Positions 26,033 to 34,074 of a stretch of 64,000 nucleotides of DNA are shown one piece after another. The DNA comes from Patescibacteria group bacterium (GTDB lineage Bacteria > Patescibacteria > Paceibacteria > UBA9973 > UBA2103). Every line of letters starts with the position of its first letter. Positions within the stretch are counted from its first letter, which is position 1. The notes under the pieces are model-generated. The model did not search any database. It saw only the letters and a list, made by a program, of their open reading frames with translations, and had not been told where the DNA came from. The position numbers were made by a program, and so were the translations under genes. Location of the stretch: the NCBI GenBank assembly GCA_004322365.1, contig SCTS01000006.1, forward strand, positions 1 to 64,000, read 5' to 3'.

Positions 26033-27040
26033 TCACCACTCTTGCTGTACATCAGAGAATTCTTCCTGCTTCAAAAGATAGTTTAAGCCACCCACGATAG
26101 CGGCGATCTGAGCATTGACGCAGATTTCATCGGTAACCCTAGGGCTATCGGGATACACTTCTGTGGTCGTGGTATATACGGCGTCTGAAAAGCCAGCGCA
26201 CAACTTGGACTCTTTGAAATCATAGTTAACCACTCCTTCTTGCTCGAGCGGAGTTCCGATAATGTTGCCATTTTCATCAGCTTGAGCGATGTGGGTTACC
26301 TCTCTAACCGACTCGATGATAGCTTTCTGAAAATCCGCCTGCGGATTCTTGGTATCGCCGACAGCGTAAAATCCGTCGGGGATCTCCGACCACTCCTCGG
26401 CTTTTCCATCCCGCTCGCCTTTCGCTGGTCGGAAAACGGTGTTGTCGGTGTCGGTCGTCTCGTGAAGATCAAAATGTGCAAAGGGCTTGATGTCCTTCAT
26501 CGCACGCAAGAAAAGCTGGCACTCCTCAACCGGACTCCCATCACGGAACGAACGATTCGGATCGAACGCCTGTGCATTCCAACGATTAATCGTCTCGTAA
26601 GCCCAGGGACTAACACAAGGCACGCACACAAAATTAAACTTGCCGTCAAACTGTCCAGCCGCGCGTTCCAGAAATCCGAGCGCGCCTTGAACACCGCTGG
26701 TTTCATAACCGTGTACGCCACCAGTGATTAAAATCGTTTTTTTGTCGGGAGAAAAATTTGGAGATTTTAGAAGATAGAGCGGGTAACGCTTTGGATCCTG
26801 CGAGAGCGCTCCGTATTGCTGAACTTCGAATCTGCCCCTCAGCTCTAAGACTCTGCCAACAACTTCTTCGTTATAAGAGCGCTTAGGTGTTTGCTCTCGA
26901 GACCAGCGGTCGACATCCGTCTTCGTCCACTTCCAATCTTCCATTCCGGTCAGGCTGACTTTGGAGCGGGTTTCCTTAGACAATTCGGCTGCCATAGTTC
27001 TTCTACCGTACAATTTAGATACTCTCTTGTCAAACTCCAC
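26033..27040 (-). CDS. M14-family zinc carboxypeptidase-like protein
   Basis: 335 residues. The zinc-binding H-x-x-E is in ITGGVHGYETSG (His110, Glu113) and the third ligand in AHFDLHETTD (His193). DPNRSF has the Asn-Arg pair used for carboxylate binding, and TTTTEVYPDSPRVTDE may carry the general base Glu. This fits the succinylglutamate desuccinylase/carboxypeptidase M14 superfamily. There is no signal peptide, so it acts in the cytoplasm; the substrate is unknown. An in-frame ATG at residue 16 is an alternative start. Confidence 0.87.
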   Translation of the reverse strand: MEFDKRVSKLYGRRTMAAELSKETRSKVSLTGMEDWKWTKTDVDRWSREQTPKRSYNEEVVGRVLELRGRFEVQQYGALSQDPKRYPLYLLKSPNFSPDKKTILITGGVHGYETSGVQGALGFLERAAGQFDGKFNFVCVPCVSPWAYETINRWNAQAFDPNRSFRDGSPVEECQLFLRAMKDIKPFAHFDLHETTDTDNTVFRPAKGERDGKAEEWSEIPDGFYAVGDTKNPQADFQKAIIESVREVTHIAQADENGNIIGTPLEQEGVVNYDFKESKLCAGFSDAVYTTTTEVYPDSPRVTDEICVNAQIAAIVGGLNYLLKQEEFSDVQQEW

Positions 27041-27090
27041 TTCATTTGAATCCGTAAGAAATCCTTACAAGTTGCCCTTCACCTCACTAC

Positions 27091-28596
27091 TCAACTAACC
27101 ATGTCTCGGAGGTGCTTCCAAATTTGGTACATAGCGTAGGTATCAAGGGCGCAGTATGTTCTCAGGTCTTTGGCAATCTTCGCCCGCTCTTGTTCTGTAA
27201 TAGTTGGAGAAATCATTTGCCACCACGCATCTGATGCCGCACCACCTTCAGAAATATCTAAGTCAGCGTGGCGAACTCCTTCCACAAGCGCAGGGAGTAC
27301 TTTCTTAATAGAAGTCTTTCCACGAAAATCGGGATGCACATAATACTGCTTTTGAAATACATCTCGAAGATCGTACATCTGTGTATTTATACGCTCCAAA
27401 GCAATACGCTCATCAGGTTGCCTGAGAGCTAGTTCCCTATTCACTCCCTGCTCAAAGCTCTTATTCCACGAAATTACACTACCCTCCGGAAGAATATGTT
27501 CCGCCAACATTTCAGCTACTTTCTCGGAAGGGTCAGAGCACTCTTCGTGAAGATACTCCACATGTCGAACTTCACCGGCAGGAGTATCCAAAATATGAAG
27601 TGAAAATTGAAACGGAATTCGCTTGTATGGGCTGTAGCCCGTAAACATAGGTATGGCTGGGGCAAAAGTTTCGTAGTCCAAAAAGTAGAGAGGAAATATG
27701 AGTGCCTCTATCTCCGCGCGAATAGCATCAAGGTCAATAATAGGTTTCTGATTTCTATACACGAGGAGCTGATTCAATTGAATATCACTCAAATCTACAT
27801 CCGCAGGAACATCATCCAAACTAAACACTTCTCGCTCCACCAGCGTTGCTAGTTTCTTCTTACTACTGCCAATCCGTGCCAAGTCGTGAATAGAATATTC
27901 AGGAACCTGCGGATTAGAATGTTTGAATGTTGAGCAATGAGCGCTCCGTCCTGAAAAGATACAGTCACATCCTTTCATGGGCTCTTCTGTTTGTGTCAGG
28001 TGATATTTGGCCGCCTCCATCTGCTCTTCAACCTGAGGCATGCGTGCAATAACCTTCTCGGTCATATCTTCTACTCTAAACAACTCCTCCGGAACAAGGT
28101 CACCCATGCGTACATATTCTTTATTAAGGTGAATGATGAAAAATTTTCCTGTCTGAACTTTTGCGCGCTTCAAAACAGATGCTTGAAAAGTAAGGTCGTC
28201 TATATGATCACGAGTCTTCCCCTCCTCCTTAATTGAGTTTGTGCCTTTTATTTCATACAGATCGAAGCACGCATTCTTTTTGTCGTACGCAAGCGCATCG
28301 TTTTTTGCAATAAACCCGTCAACAACAAATGTTGCTTGAAATATCGCAGGTATTTCTGCAAGCATAAACCGCTCTGTTTCTCGTACCGCTTCATCTCCGG
28401 TTTCAGTAACGAGCACACCTCCAGGGAAAAGATTTCGGGCATACGCTTCAACTTCATTTCCCTGCTCAGCTAATTGAAGTTCAAACGCTGAAAGTGAAAA
28501 AAGCTTCATAAGCTCAGGCCTATGAAGCTTGAGCCAGATGTTCTTTGGACACATCAGGAATTCGAGGAAAGTTGTTTTGGAGATGAGGGTGGACAC
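27091..28596 (-). CDS. DUF2779 protein: PD-(D/E)XK-like nuclease plus DEDD-type exonuclease-like domain
   Basis: 501 residues. The N-terminal half starts with STLISKTTFLEFLMCPKNIWL, as in Cas4/RecB-like nucleases that hold an Fe-S or zinc Cys cluster (Cys17 and a later GCDCIFSG...HCSTF), and includes a DGFIAKNDAL...DLYEIKGT catalytic-type D-(E-x-K). The C-terminal DUF2779 half begins YFLDYETFAPAIPMF, an RNase H-fold exonuclease motif, with later acidic residues (WNKSFEQGVN, YCALDTYAMYQIW). It probably processes DNA or RNA ends. It ends the - strand defence-type run 26 bases after a methyltransferase. Confidence 0.85.
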   Translation of the reverse strand: MSTLISKTTFLEFLMCPKNIWLKLHRPELMKLFSLSAFELQLAEQGNEVEAYARNLFPGGVLVTETGDEAVRETERFMLAEIPAIFQATFVVDGFIAKNDALAYDKKNACFDLYEIKGTNSIKEEGKTRDHIDDLTFQASVLKRAKVQTGKFFIIHLNKEYVRMGDLVPEELFRVEDMTEKVIARMPQVEEQMEAAKYHLTQTEEPMKGCDCIFSGRSAHCSTFKHSNPQVPEYSIHDLARIGSSKKKLATLVEREVFSLDDVPADVDLSDIQLNQLLVYRNQKPIIDLDAIRAEIEALIFPLYFLDYETFAPAIPMFTGYSPYKRIPFQFSLHILDTPAGEVRHVEYLHEECSDPSEKVAEMLAEHILPEGSVISWNKSFEQGVNRELALRQPDERIALERINTQMYDLRDVFQKQYYVHPDFRGKTSIKKVLPALVEGVRHADLDISEGGAASDAWWQMISPTITEQERAKIAKDLRTYCALDTYAMYQIWKHLRDMVS

Positions 28597-28622
28597 GAGA
28601 TGTACCCAATACTATATAGTGT

Positions 28623-29378
28623 TTATGGAAGTTTCTGAAACACAAACAAATGCTCGTGCATTATCAATAAGAAATTCGCCTCTTTAGATTTAGTAACCCA
28701 AAATCCAGTGGCTTTGCAGTTAAACTGCCTCTTTATAATGTCTTCCTTTAAAACAAAACCGACTTTCAAAAATCTATCCATCACCTTAAATGCAAGGGGT
28801 TGATACATTTTATTTCTGCGTGTATCTCCCATCAAAATGGCACAAAATTTTCCTGGCTTTAAAACCCTATAAAGCTCCTGTGCGACTTTCTCAATTTCAT
28901 CAACAAAAGCATCTATATTATGTATCCCTGACAAATCCTCTTCTATTTTCCCCTCACTATATTTAATAATGTCTGCGTATGGAGGATGAGTTAAAACAAA
29001 ATCAATTTCATTATCTTTAATAAAACTCATATCCCTCGCATCACATTTCACTACTCGCTGTTTTGCCTTATTATCAACTTCAAATTCGAGAGATTTTTTC
29101 GTTCTCTCCAATGCCACCTCATTTACATCAATGCAAGTAATATGGCGATTTAATATCTTTGCTTCAATTGCTGTCGTACCCCCACCGATCATGCAATCGA
29201 GTAAATGATCCTTTTCTTTTGAATACCGCAAAATAAGGTTGCGAACAACCTCGGGTGCCCAATTACCTCGCCAATCTGACTTATGTGTTGCCCAATTACC
29301 TCTCCGTGGAAATGCCCAGACCGTGGTACATTCCAGTTCAAAATCGTCGGGATGAAGTTTGAAATCTTTTGTAGGCAT
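28623..29378 (-). CDS. Small DNA methyltransferase (N4/N6 amino type) of restriction-modification set
   Basis: 251 residues. Motif order is I then IV: AdoMet-binding LLDCMIGGGTTAIEAKILNRHITCIDVN, then the catalytic DFVLTHPPYADI (HPPY in place of DPPY or SPPY). A target-recognition region follows (IIKYSEGKIEEDL and beyond). The start codon overlaps the stop of the presumed restriction enzyme gene (ATG within TAATG), so translation is coupled. With the Dam-type methylase two genes upstream it recalls the two-methylase DpnII arrangement, although this protein is not obviously DpnA. Confidence 0.88.
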   Translation of the reverse strand: MPTKDFKLHPDDFELECTTVWAFPRRGNWATHKSDWRGNWAPEVVRNLILRYSKEKDHLLDCMIGGGTTAIEAKILNRHITCIDVNEVALERTKKSLEFEVDNKAKQRVVKCDARDMSFIKDNEIDFVLTHPPYADIIKYSEGKIEEDLSGIHNIDAFVDEIEKVAQELYRVLKPGKFCAILMGDTRRNKMYQPLAFKVMDRFLKVGFVLKEDIIKRQFNCKATGFWVTKSKEANFLLIMHEHLFVFQKLP

Positions 29379-30187
29379 TATTTTACTTGTAGAATATATT
29401 TTTTACTTTTAGATACACTCATCCCGATACTAGATTCTGAGGTATCCTCAATCAAATCATAAGCCCAATACTCAACACCTATTTTATTTGTCACTGCCAA
29501 TAAAACTAACGAATGCACTTTTTTATTCTGTAGCAATTTTTTCCACTTAAGCATCGGGAGTAAAGCCTGATTAACATCAAATTTCGTTTGAGTAAACGAA
29601 CTCTTCATTTCTACAATTACAACAGTCTCTGGCCACTCAAAACCTCCATCTATTTCAATTTGTGCTTTAGTCATATCAACGCTCTTACCACCAACAATAA
29701 GATGAATATCTGCTTTTTGACGACCTCCTGTAAACAACACTCCATTTTCACTTAAACTATAAAAATCAGAAATGATACCAGCATGGTTTGCGATCGCCAA
29801 AAGAGTGGTCTCCCCAGGGTTTGAGTTTAAAGCCAGCGTTTCCTTGATTCCCGCAAGCATCCCTTCAGTTAATTCATTTTTTATCTTAAAAATTCCACCA
29901 ACTGTCGGCTCTTGAAAATCAATACCCGGTGGACTTTTAACAATTTTCCATGAACTACGACTTATGGGAATTTTCACTATCCCTCTTTTCTGAACAGCAT
30001 TCACATGTTTTGAACTTGAATGAAATATACGGATTTCTCCTTGCCCTGATTTCGTATATTTTGATAAAATAGGTTCTAAATCCGATTTATCATATTCAAC
30101 AACATCAACACCTTTCGGTCTTTTGTCCCATTTTTTCTTTAAAAGAATCTCCCAAGCCTCCTCTTTCCATGAATCCTTCTTGGGCAT
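29378..30187 (-). CDS. Probable type II restriction endonuclease
   Basis: 269 residues. A PD-(D/E)XK-like core is visible as GGRQKADIHLIVGGKSVDMTKAQIEIDG followed by ETVVIVEMKSSF, where D, E and E-x-K are spaced as in restriction nucleases. The N-terminal part (EEAWEILLKKKWDKRPKGVDVVEYD) may bind DNA. The evidence is chiefly its place between two methyltransferase genes with 5-base or overlapping junctions. The recognition site cannot be read, but a Dam-type partner suggests GATC. I did not recognise the exact family. Confidence 0.75.
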   Translation of the reverse strand: MPKKDSWKEEAWEILLKKKWDKRPKGVDVVEYDKSDLEPILSKYTKSGQGEIRIFHSSSKHVNAVQKRGIVKIPISRSSWKIVKSPPGIDFQEPTVGGIFKIKNELTEGMLAGIKETLALNSNPGETTLLAIANHAGIISDFYSLSENGVLFTGGRQKADIHLIVGGKSVDMTKAQIEIDGGFEWPETVVIVEMKSSFTQTKFDVNQALLPMLKWKKLLQNKKVHSLVLLAVTNKIGVEYWAYDLIEDTSESSIGMSVSKSKKYILQVK

Positions 30188-30192
30188 AAATA

Positions 30193-31176
30193 TTAATAAT
30201 TCGTTACCAAAACCTCATTGATTTTTCCTCTTTTCGAGGCATCTGAATTGATCATTCTTCCTGCTTTTATTTTGTGAATATTTATTTTTCTATCCTTAAT
30301 TTCTGTATAGATTTTGTTTATGAAGGGAGTGTCAGAATTTGAAAGCATCACAAAACACCCACGCTTATGCAATTCTAAAAAAGTATCGCGAAGTTCAATT
30401 TGTTCTTTTTCTAAAAACTCTTCTGCAGTGTACGCAGTAAACGAAGCGGTTTTGCTAACTGGGTAATAAGGGGGGTCAAGGTAGATGAAGTCACCTTTTT
30501 GGGCGTATCGAAGAACCTTCTTGTAATCAGCAACCTTTATTTCCGTGTGTTGAAGTGTCTCTGACACTTTACGCAAATTTTCTACATCACAAATGAGAGG
30601 ATTAGAGTGCCTTCCAAAAGGTATATTGAACTTTCCACTTTTATTCACGCGATACATGCCGTTAAAACCTGCACGATTCAAAAAGATAAAACGAGAAGCT
30701 ACTTCCACGTCTGACAAAGAAACTGGATCCTGTGCACGCACTTTGTAATAATATTTTTCTTCGTACCGATGTTTTTTTAGAGACTTTATGAGCGATCCAA
30801 CATCATCACGAATCACTTTATATGTGGTAACAAGTTCAGCGTTGCTATCAGAAAGGTAGGCCTTCTCTGGCTCAAGATCAAAAAAAACTGCACCGCCTCC
30901 AACAAATGGTTCGAAATATCTATGTCGCACAGGATCAAACCCATCGGGAGGATAAAGCCCCAACTCCTTAAATTGTTTTAGTAGTTGTCTTTTACCGCCA
31001 ACCCACTTTATAAAGGGCTTTGCCTTATGAGCGATTGCATGCGATGGCCCTAGAGGGAGCTTTCCTGTGACGTTTTTTACCGCAAGAACATGGGCATAGA
31101 TACGATTGATGCCAAATTCAGCCTGATAGACCTTAGCAGCCTTTTTTATTACGGCGTCGTTTGTTACAGCGCTCAT
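30193..31176 (-). CDS. D12-class DNA adenine methylase (Dam/DpnM type)
   Basis: 327 residues. The core is a standard D12-class N6-adenine methylase: FIKWVGGKRQLL (motif X), YFEPFVGGGAVFFDL (motif I), VASRFIFLNRAGFNGMYRVN and FIYLDPPYYPVS (motif IV). About 50 extra N-terminal residues precede the usual start; ATGs near there are absent, so the extension is probably real. GATC methylation is expected from the class. It leads a three-gene R-M operon and follows the HEPN gene by 79 bases. Confidence 0.92.
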   Translation of the reverse strand: MSAVTNDAVIKKAAKVYQAEFGINRIYAHVLAVKNVTGKLPLGPSHAIAHKAKPFIKWVGGKRQLLKQFKELGLYPPDGFDPVRHRYFEPFVGGGAVFFDLEPEKAYLSDSNAELVTTYKVIRDDVGSLIKSLKKHRYEEKYYYKVRAQDPVSLSDVEVASRFIFLNRAGFNGMYRVNKSGKFNIPFGRHSNPLICDVENLRKVSETLQHTEIKVADYKKVLRYAQKGDFIYLDPPYYPVSKTASFTAYTAEEFLEKEQIELRDTFLELHKRGCFVMLSNSDTPFINKIYTEIKDRKINIHKIKAGRMINSDASKRGKINEVLVTNY

Positions 31177-31255
31177 AGAAGTTAATTATTAACCATATTG
31201 TAACATCCCATTTATTGGTGCGACTGCGCTAGGAACTTGGTACGAAGTTGGAACC

Positions 31256-31828
31256 TTATTGAGTAAAGCCTTCCGGTAATTCCATGTCAGAAGGTAGGCC
31301 CATTTGAGCTAAAGGGTTTTTAGTAAGATTAACTTCAGAAAAATGAGCGTTGCCTGAAAGGAACTCCTGCTGGAGTTTATCGGGCATGTATATTTTATTT
31401 GAGGGGGATTTTATGTTGTGCAGGTATATATTTCTCAAATTGAAGGTGAGTTCATCGACTGAGTTGATAATTTCTTGGCAATTGGAATTTGCTCCCGCTT
31501 CTCCGTATCGGTGAATCAAATAACCTTCCGACAATTGTTTTAAGAATTCAACCTTGTGCGGATCACCAAGGATTGTAGAAAAGTAGGGGTCTCTACTTTT
31601 GTACTTTATCAAAAGTTTAATTAAGTCGTGTCCTCGCTCTTTTTCGTAATTTAGTCTGAGTATAGCTTTGACGTACAATTCGATTGCTTGATGGGCATTT
31701 GAACAGCCCACCGACACCCAACCATACGAGAGAGCGCGGCGTGCACTTATATAAAATGCGTCGGCGTTAGAAAATAAAAAAATAAAATCTAAGGCCCCAT
31801 TTTTAATTAGTTCAAAAGGTTTATCCAT
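31256..31828 (-). CDS. HEPN-domain protein (candidate RNase/toxin-type)
   Basis: 190 residues. A four-helix HEPN core is indicated by SNAHQAIELYVKAILRL, RGHDLIKLLIKY, a RYGE segment and FNLRNIYLHNI. The last carries an R-x4-H motif (Arg132, His137), the catalytic signature of HEPN ribonucleases. A Pro/Leu-rich tail follows. There is no adjacent nucleotidyltransferase (MNT) partner. Instead the gene lies 98 bases downstream of a trypsin-like protease and 79 bases upstream of the R-M operon on the same strand. Immediately upstream of its start lies a 19-base degenerate copy of the tRNA-Gln 3' end. Confidence 0.78.
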   Translation of the reverse strand: MDKPFELIKNGALDFIFLFSNADAFYISARRALSYGWVSVGCSNAHQAIELYVKAILRLNYEKERGHDLIKLLIKYKSRDPYFSTILGDPHKVEFLKQLSEGYLIHRYGEAGANSNCQEIINSVDELTFNLRNIYLHNIKSPSNKIYMPDKLQQEFLSGNAHFSEVNLTKNPLAQMGLPSDMELPEGFTQ

Positions 31829-31833
31829 AATTT

Positions 31834-31852
31834 GCTGGGAAATAGGGATTCG
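31834..31852 (-). repeat. Degenerate tRNA-Gln 3'-end copy
   Basis: 17 of 19 bases match the tRNA-Gln 3' end at 33053-33071 (both differences in the acceptor-stem part), in the same orientation. It lies 5 bases before the HEPN start codon. It is an att-like remnant, or a residue of tRNA duplication. Confidence 0.7.
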
Positions 31853-31926
31853 GATAATTTTCAGTCAAGCCCCATAAGGTTTTTAGCCGGTTTTTTGACT
31901 CAGACTCAAGCTCTTCGGAATGGAGA

Positions 31927-32814
31927 TCATGCCTTTAAATTTGCCTGAATTTCTCCAATAAGATCGTATATATAATCGACCGGTAGTGCTACGGAATAAC
32001 CCGAGTTTTGTAAATTTGTATTATATAACTCTGGAAATCGAACGTTCCTCCATTGATCAACAAAGGGAACGAACTGAACAACTACCCCAATGAGATGGAT
32101 GTCTCCATTTCCTAACCCTGTTGCGTTCATTTCTAATACAAGCCCCCCGCTATTTCCACCATACACAGGACAGTCAAGAATCAAGGATTTATTTATATTA
32201 TTTTTCCCAGCGATTATTCCTTTTCTAACCAAAGGGGAATCGTAATCTATCTGATTCATTTCGGGCGTACTGAGTGACACTGGGTAGCCAAGGATAAATA
32301 TATCGTTAGTGATTACCACGTCGTCGAATCGCCTGGACCCTGTCATATCATAATGTACAATCATTCCTTCGGATTTTTGAATGATTTGTATAGTTTCAAG
32401 AAAATCGATATTGCCATCTTCACTTCTCACTTCTGCCAATTTAATAACAACAATGTCTCCGCTCGCATGTGCTTTTAAATCATTTGAATCTGAGAGTGCT
32501 TCTATATTGAGCTCGAACATCTGTGGTTTGGTAGATACCTTTCCCGAAACTACAGGATAAGCAATCATCTTCATTTTCTTATCAAGTAGATTAAAAGCCT
32601 TAGTGACTTGATCTTGCTGATAGAGAACATGCTTTGCTGTCACCAAATATAACTGGTTACCATGTCTAATAATAAAACCCGAGCCTGAACTGCCACCGAC
32701 TAAAAGCTTTACTGGGTAGCTCAAGTTATCTGTAGGTAATTTCATATCAAGTTTTTTATACTTCTTGGACTTCAAACCTATCGCAAGTTTGCTAGAAAAC
32801 AGGGATTCGGTCAC
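31927..32814 (-). CDS. Trypsin-like serine protease (cytoplasmic, S1-type)
   Basis: 295 residues from GTG 32814; ATG 32745 would remove 23 residues and leaves the domain intact. The chymotrypsin-fold triad is visible: His62 in GNQLYLVTAKHVLYQ, Asp120 in ASGDIVVIKLAE and Ser222 in CPVYGGNSGGLVLEM, preceded by the strand SGSGFIIRHGN. There is no signal peptide, so it acts inside the cell, unlike secreted HtrA proteins, and there is no PDZ domain. It heads a run with HEPN and R-M genes. Such solitary proteases occur in bacterial defence loci, where they may activate a partner. Its substrate is unknown. Confidence 0.85.
   Translation of the reverse strand: MTESLFSSKLAIGLKSKKYKKLDMKLPTDNLSYPVKLLVGGSSGSGFIIRHGNQLYLVTAKHVLYQQDQVTKAFNLLDKKMKMIAYPVVSGKVSTKPQMFELNIEALSDSNDLKAHASGDIVVIKLAEVRSEDGNIDFLETIQIIQKSEGMIVHYDMTGSRRFDDVVITNDIFILGYPVSLSTPEMNQIDYDSPLVRKGIIAGKNNINKSLILDCPVYGGNSGGLVLEMNATGLGNGDIHLIGVVVQFVPFVDQWRNVRFPELYNTNLQNSGYSVALPVDYIYDLIGEIQANLKA
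32797..32809 (-). repeat. Short tRNA-Gln 3'-end-like copy at the protease gene 5' end
   Basis: AACAGGGATTCG (32798-32809) is identical to 33060-33071 in the tRNA-Gln T-arm side. It overlaps the first codons of the long protease frame. The short length means chance cannot be excluded, but the same word recurs at 31843 and in the tRNA. Confidence 0.5.
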
Positions 32815-33053
32815 CCGTCACTAAGTATTTTACTCCTCAAATTCGTAAAATACTAAGTGCGCTCAATCTCGTTCTATTTTTTTACCCCAATTAGCTTCTT
32901 GTGTTGCTATCCGCAACATCCGCGAAGTGAATTCGAGCTTTTTTGTAATGGATCGCTTCGCTCGCAAAAAACTCTAATTCAAGGCTTCAAAGGCCTCTGT
33001 CCTACTGTCTAGCGAATGAGGGGAATGAAAAAGTGTTCAATTCGTGTGCACTG
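32815..33053. other. Gene-poor stretch between protease and tRNA-Gln with hairpin and tRNA fragment
   Basis: No convincing gene. It holds an imperfect stem-loop just upstream of the protease start (arms 32819-32833 and 32845-32859, 14 of 15 pairs). The minus-strand loop contains GAGGAG. A 25-base exact duplicate of the tRNA-Gln anticodon-arm region sits at 32981-33005, and one arm of the inverted repeat around tRNA-Gln lies at 33022-33038. A Shine-Dalgarno-like site for the protease is possible but distant. Confidence 0.6.
32981..33005 (-). pseudogene. Partial tRNA-Gln duplicate (anticodon arm region)
   Basis: 25 bases identical to 33083-33107 of the tRNA-Gln gene, including the anticodon loop CTTTGAA on the minus strand. 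Outside this block similarity is lost. No acceptor stem can form, so it is a dead fragment. Confidence 0.85.
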
Positions 33054-33170
33054 CTGGGGAACAGGGATTCGAACCCCAATTAAAGGCTTCAAAGGCCTCT
33101 GTCCTACCATTAGACGATTCCCCAGCGGTGAACGCGAATACTAAGATTTAAAAGAACACTTTTTCATTTC
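33022..33170. repeat. Inverted repeat bracketing tRNA-Gln
   Basis: GAATGAAAAAGTGTTC (33023-33038) is inverted at 33154-33170 with one mismatch in 17. Inside it, 19 of 22 bases flanking and including the acceptor arms also pair (33040-33061 against 33118-33139). The tRNA thus sits at the tip of a much longer potential hairpin. Confidence 0.75.
33054..33124 (-). tRNA. tRNA-Gln (anticodon TTG)
   Basis: 71 bases on the minus strand fold into a cloverleaf: acceptor TGGGGAA/TTCCCCA, D-arm starting GTCTAATGGTAGGAC, anticodon stem GAGGC/GCCTT with loop CTTTGAA (TTG at 34-36), T-arm TGGGG-TTCGAAT-CCCTG, discriminator G. U1-A72 is typical of bacterial tRNA-Gln. CCA is not encoded. It is the only complete copy in a cluster of tRNA-Gln fragments and marks the right edge of the defence-type island. 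Confidence 0.95.
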
Positions 33171-33198
33171 CGAGGGAGCGCTGACAGAAAGCTTTGCT

Positions 33199-33218
33199 TA
33201 CCATTAGACGATTCCCCA
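33199..33218 (-). pseudogene. Partial tRNA-Gln duplicate (5' acceptor and D-arm)
   Basis: 20 bases identical to 33105-33124, the 5' end of tRNA-Gln on the minus strand. It breaks off in the D-arm. It cannot form a tRNA. Confidence 0.85.
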
Positions 33219-33225
33219 TTACCTA

Positions 33226-33270
33226 ACTTCTAGCTTACAGGTGACAGCTTATAGGTTTTAGCTTTAAACT
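33226..33270. repeat. Dispersed short-word repeat, copy A
   Basis: A run of permuted words (TAGCTTACAGGTGACAGC, then TATAGGTTTTAGC) resembling the stretches at 34075, 40421, 47603, 49770, 53397, 57232 and 58331. It lies between the tRNA cluster and the terminator of the next gene. Confidence 0.6.
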
Positions 33271-33284
33271 TCAACCTTTATAAC

Positions 33285-33317
33285 AAAAAACACCCTGCGG
33301 GAAGCAGGGTGTTTTTT
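33285..33317. terminator. Bidirectional intrinsic terminator
   Basis: AAAAAACACCCTGC (33285-33298) pairs perfectly with its complement (33304-33317) around a 5-base loop. A- and T-runs on each side give a U-tract in both directions. It lies 10 bases after the stop of the secreted-protein gene on the minus strand. Confidence 0.92.
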
Positions 33318-33327
33318 AGAGTAAGAG

Positions 33328-33957
33328 TTAGTTTGCTTTTGCGGATGCCTCTGCATTCAAGGATGCAATAATGGCATTTACTATTTGTGCTCGGGTTTCG
33401 TTTGAAACCTGAGCGCCAGCACCTGCTTTAATTTGAGCATTAGCTTTGAGTGAGGTTTCAATGTCGTTTTCAACTTTTGATACGCCACCAACAAGGAAGC
33501 TCCACCATGGCAACTTAACCGTTACCGTTACATTGCCATCAGCGTCACTCTTCACTTTTGTGTGAGATGTAATTTTCATTGGAATAAATCCCAAGAATCG
33601 CACCTTATGCTGGTATGCCACCTCTACACTACCGTCTTCATTGGCCTCAACGGCTTCAACGTTTTCATTCTTTGATTCAACATCATCAGAGAATGATTTG
33701 AACTCAGTATCTACATCACCTGACATCTCTTCTTGATCATCAGAAACGTCAACTTTTACATTAGCAATTGTTTCATTTTTTTCAGAGTCAGTTTCTATTC
33801 CAGTCGAACTCTTCACGTCTCCACGCACACCGACATCTACTGAGACACCGGAACCTGAGTTAGCCATAACTTCAGTGTTTCCATATAGAGACGCTGCTCC
33901 TACAGAAAGAGGAAGTACGAGAAGTGCGATAGGCAATAATTTTATAGCTGTTTTCAT
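33328..33957 (-). CDS. Secreted hypothetical protein
   Basis: 209 residues with a clear signal peptide (about 1-21, cleavage near VGAAS). The mature region is acidic and low in complexity (about 25-105), followed by a central RFLGFIPMKITSHTKVKSD segment, LPWWSFLVGGVSKVEND and an Ala-rich C-terminus. The design resembles Parcubacterial secreted proteins, but I know no function. It has its own terminator 10 bases downstream. Confidence 0.8.
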   Translation of the reverse strand: MKTAIKLLPIALLVLPLSVGAASLYGNTEVMANSGSGVSVDVGVRGDVKSSTGIETDSEKNETIANVKVDVSDDQEEMSGDVDTEFKSFSDDVESKNENVEAVEANEDGSVEVAYQHKVRFLGFIPMKITSHTKVKSDADGNVTVTVKLPWWSFLVGGVSKVENDIETSLKANAQIKAGAGAQVSNETRAQIVNAIIASLNAEASAKAN

Positions 33958-34074
33958 TTTATTAAATTACTTAAAAGACTTTTTAAATACCCCAAGACCT
34001 AGGGCACTAAAAGTATAAGACGGCTGTAGTAATGAACACTTACAGTGTTCCCGAATGCAATTTCTAGTTTTAAT

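Noticed and set aside
32815..33327. CRISPR array suggested by repeated tRNA-like words
   Set aside because: The copies are tRNA-Gln fragments of different parts and spacing, not regular repeats with spacers, and no cas genes are present.
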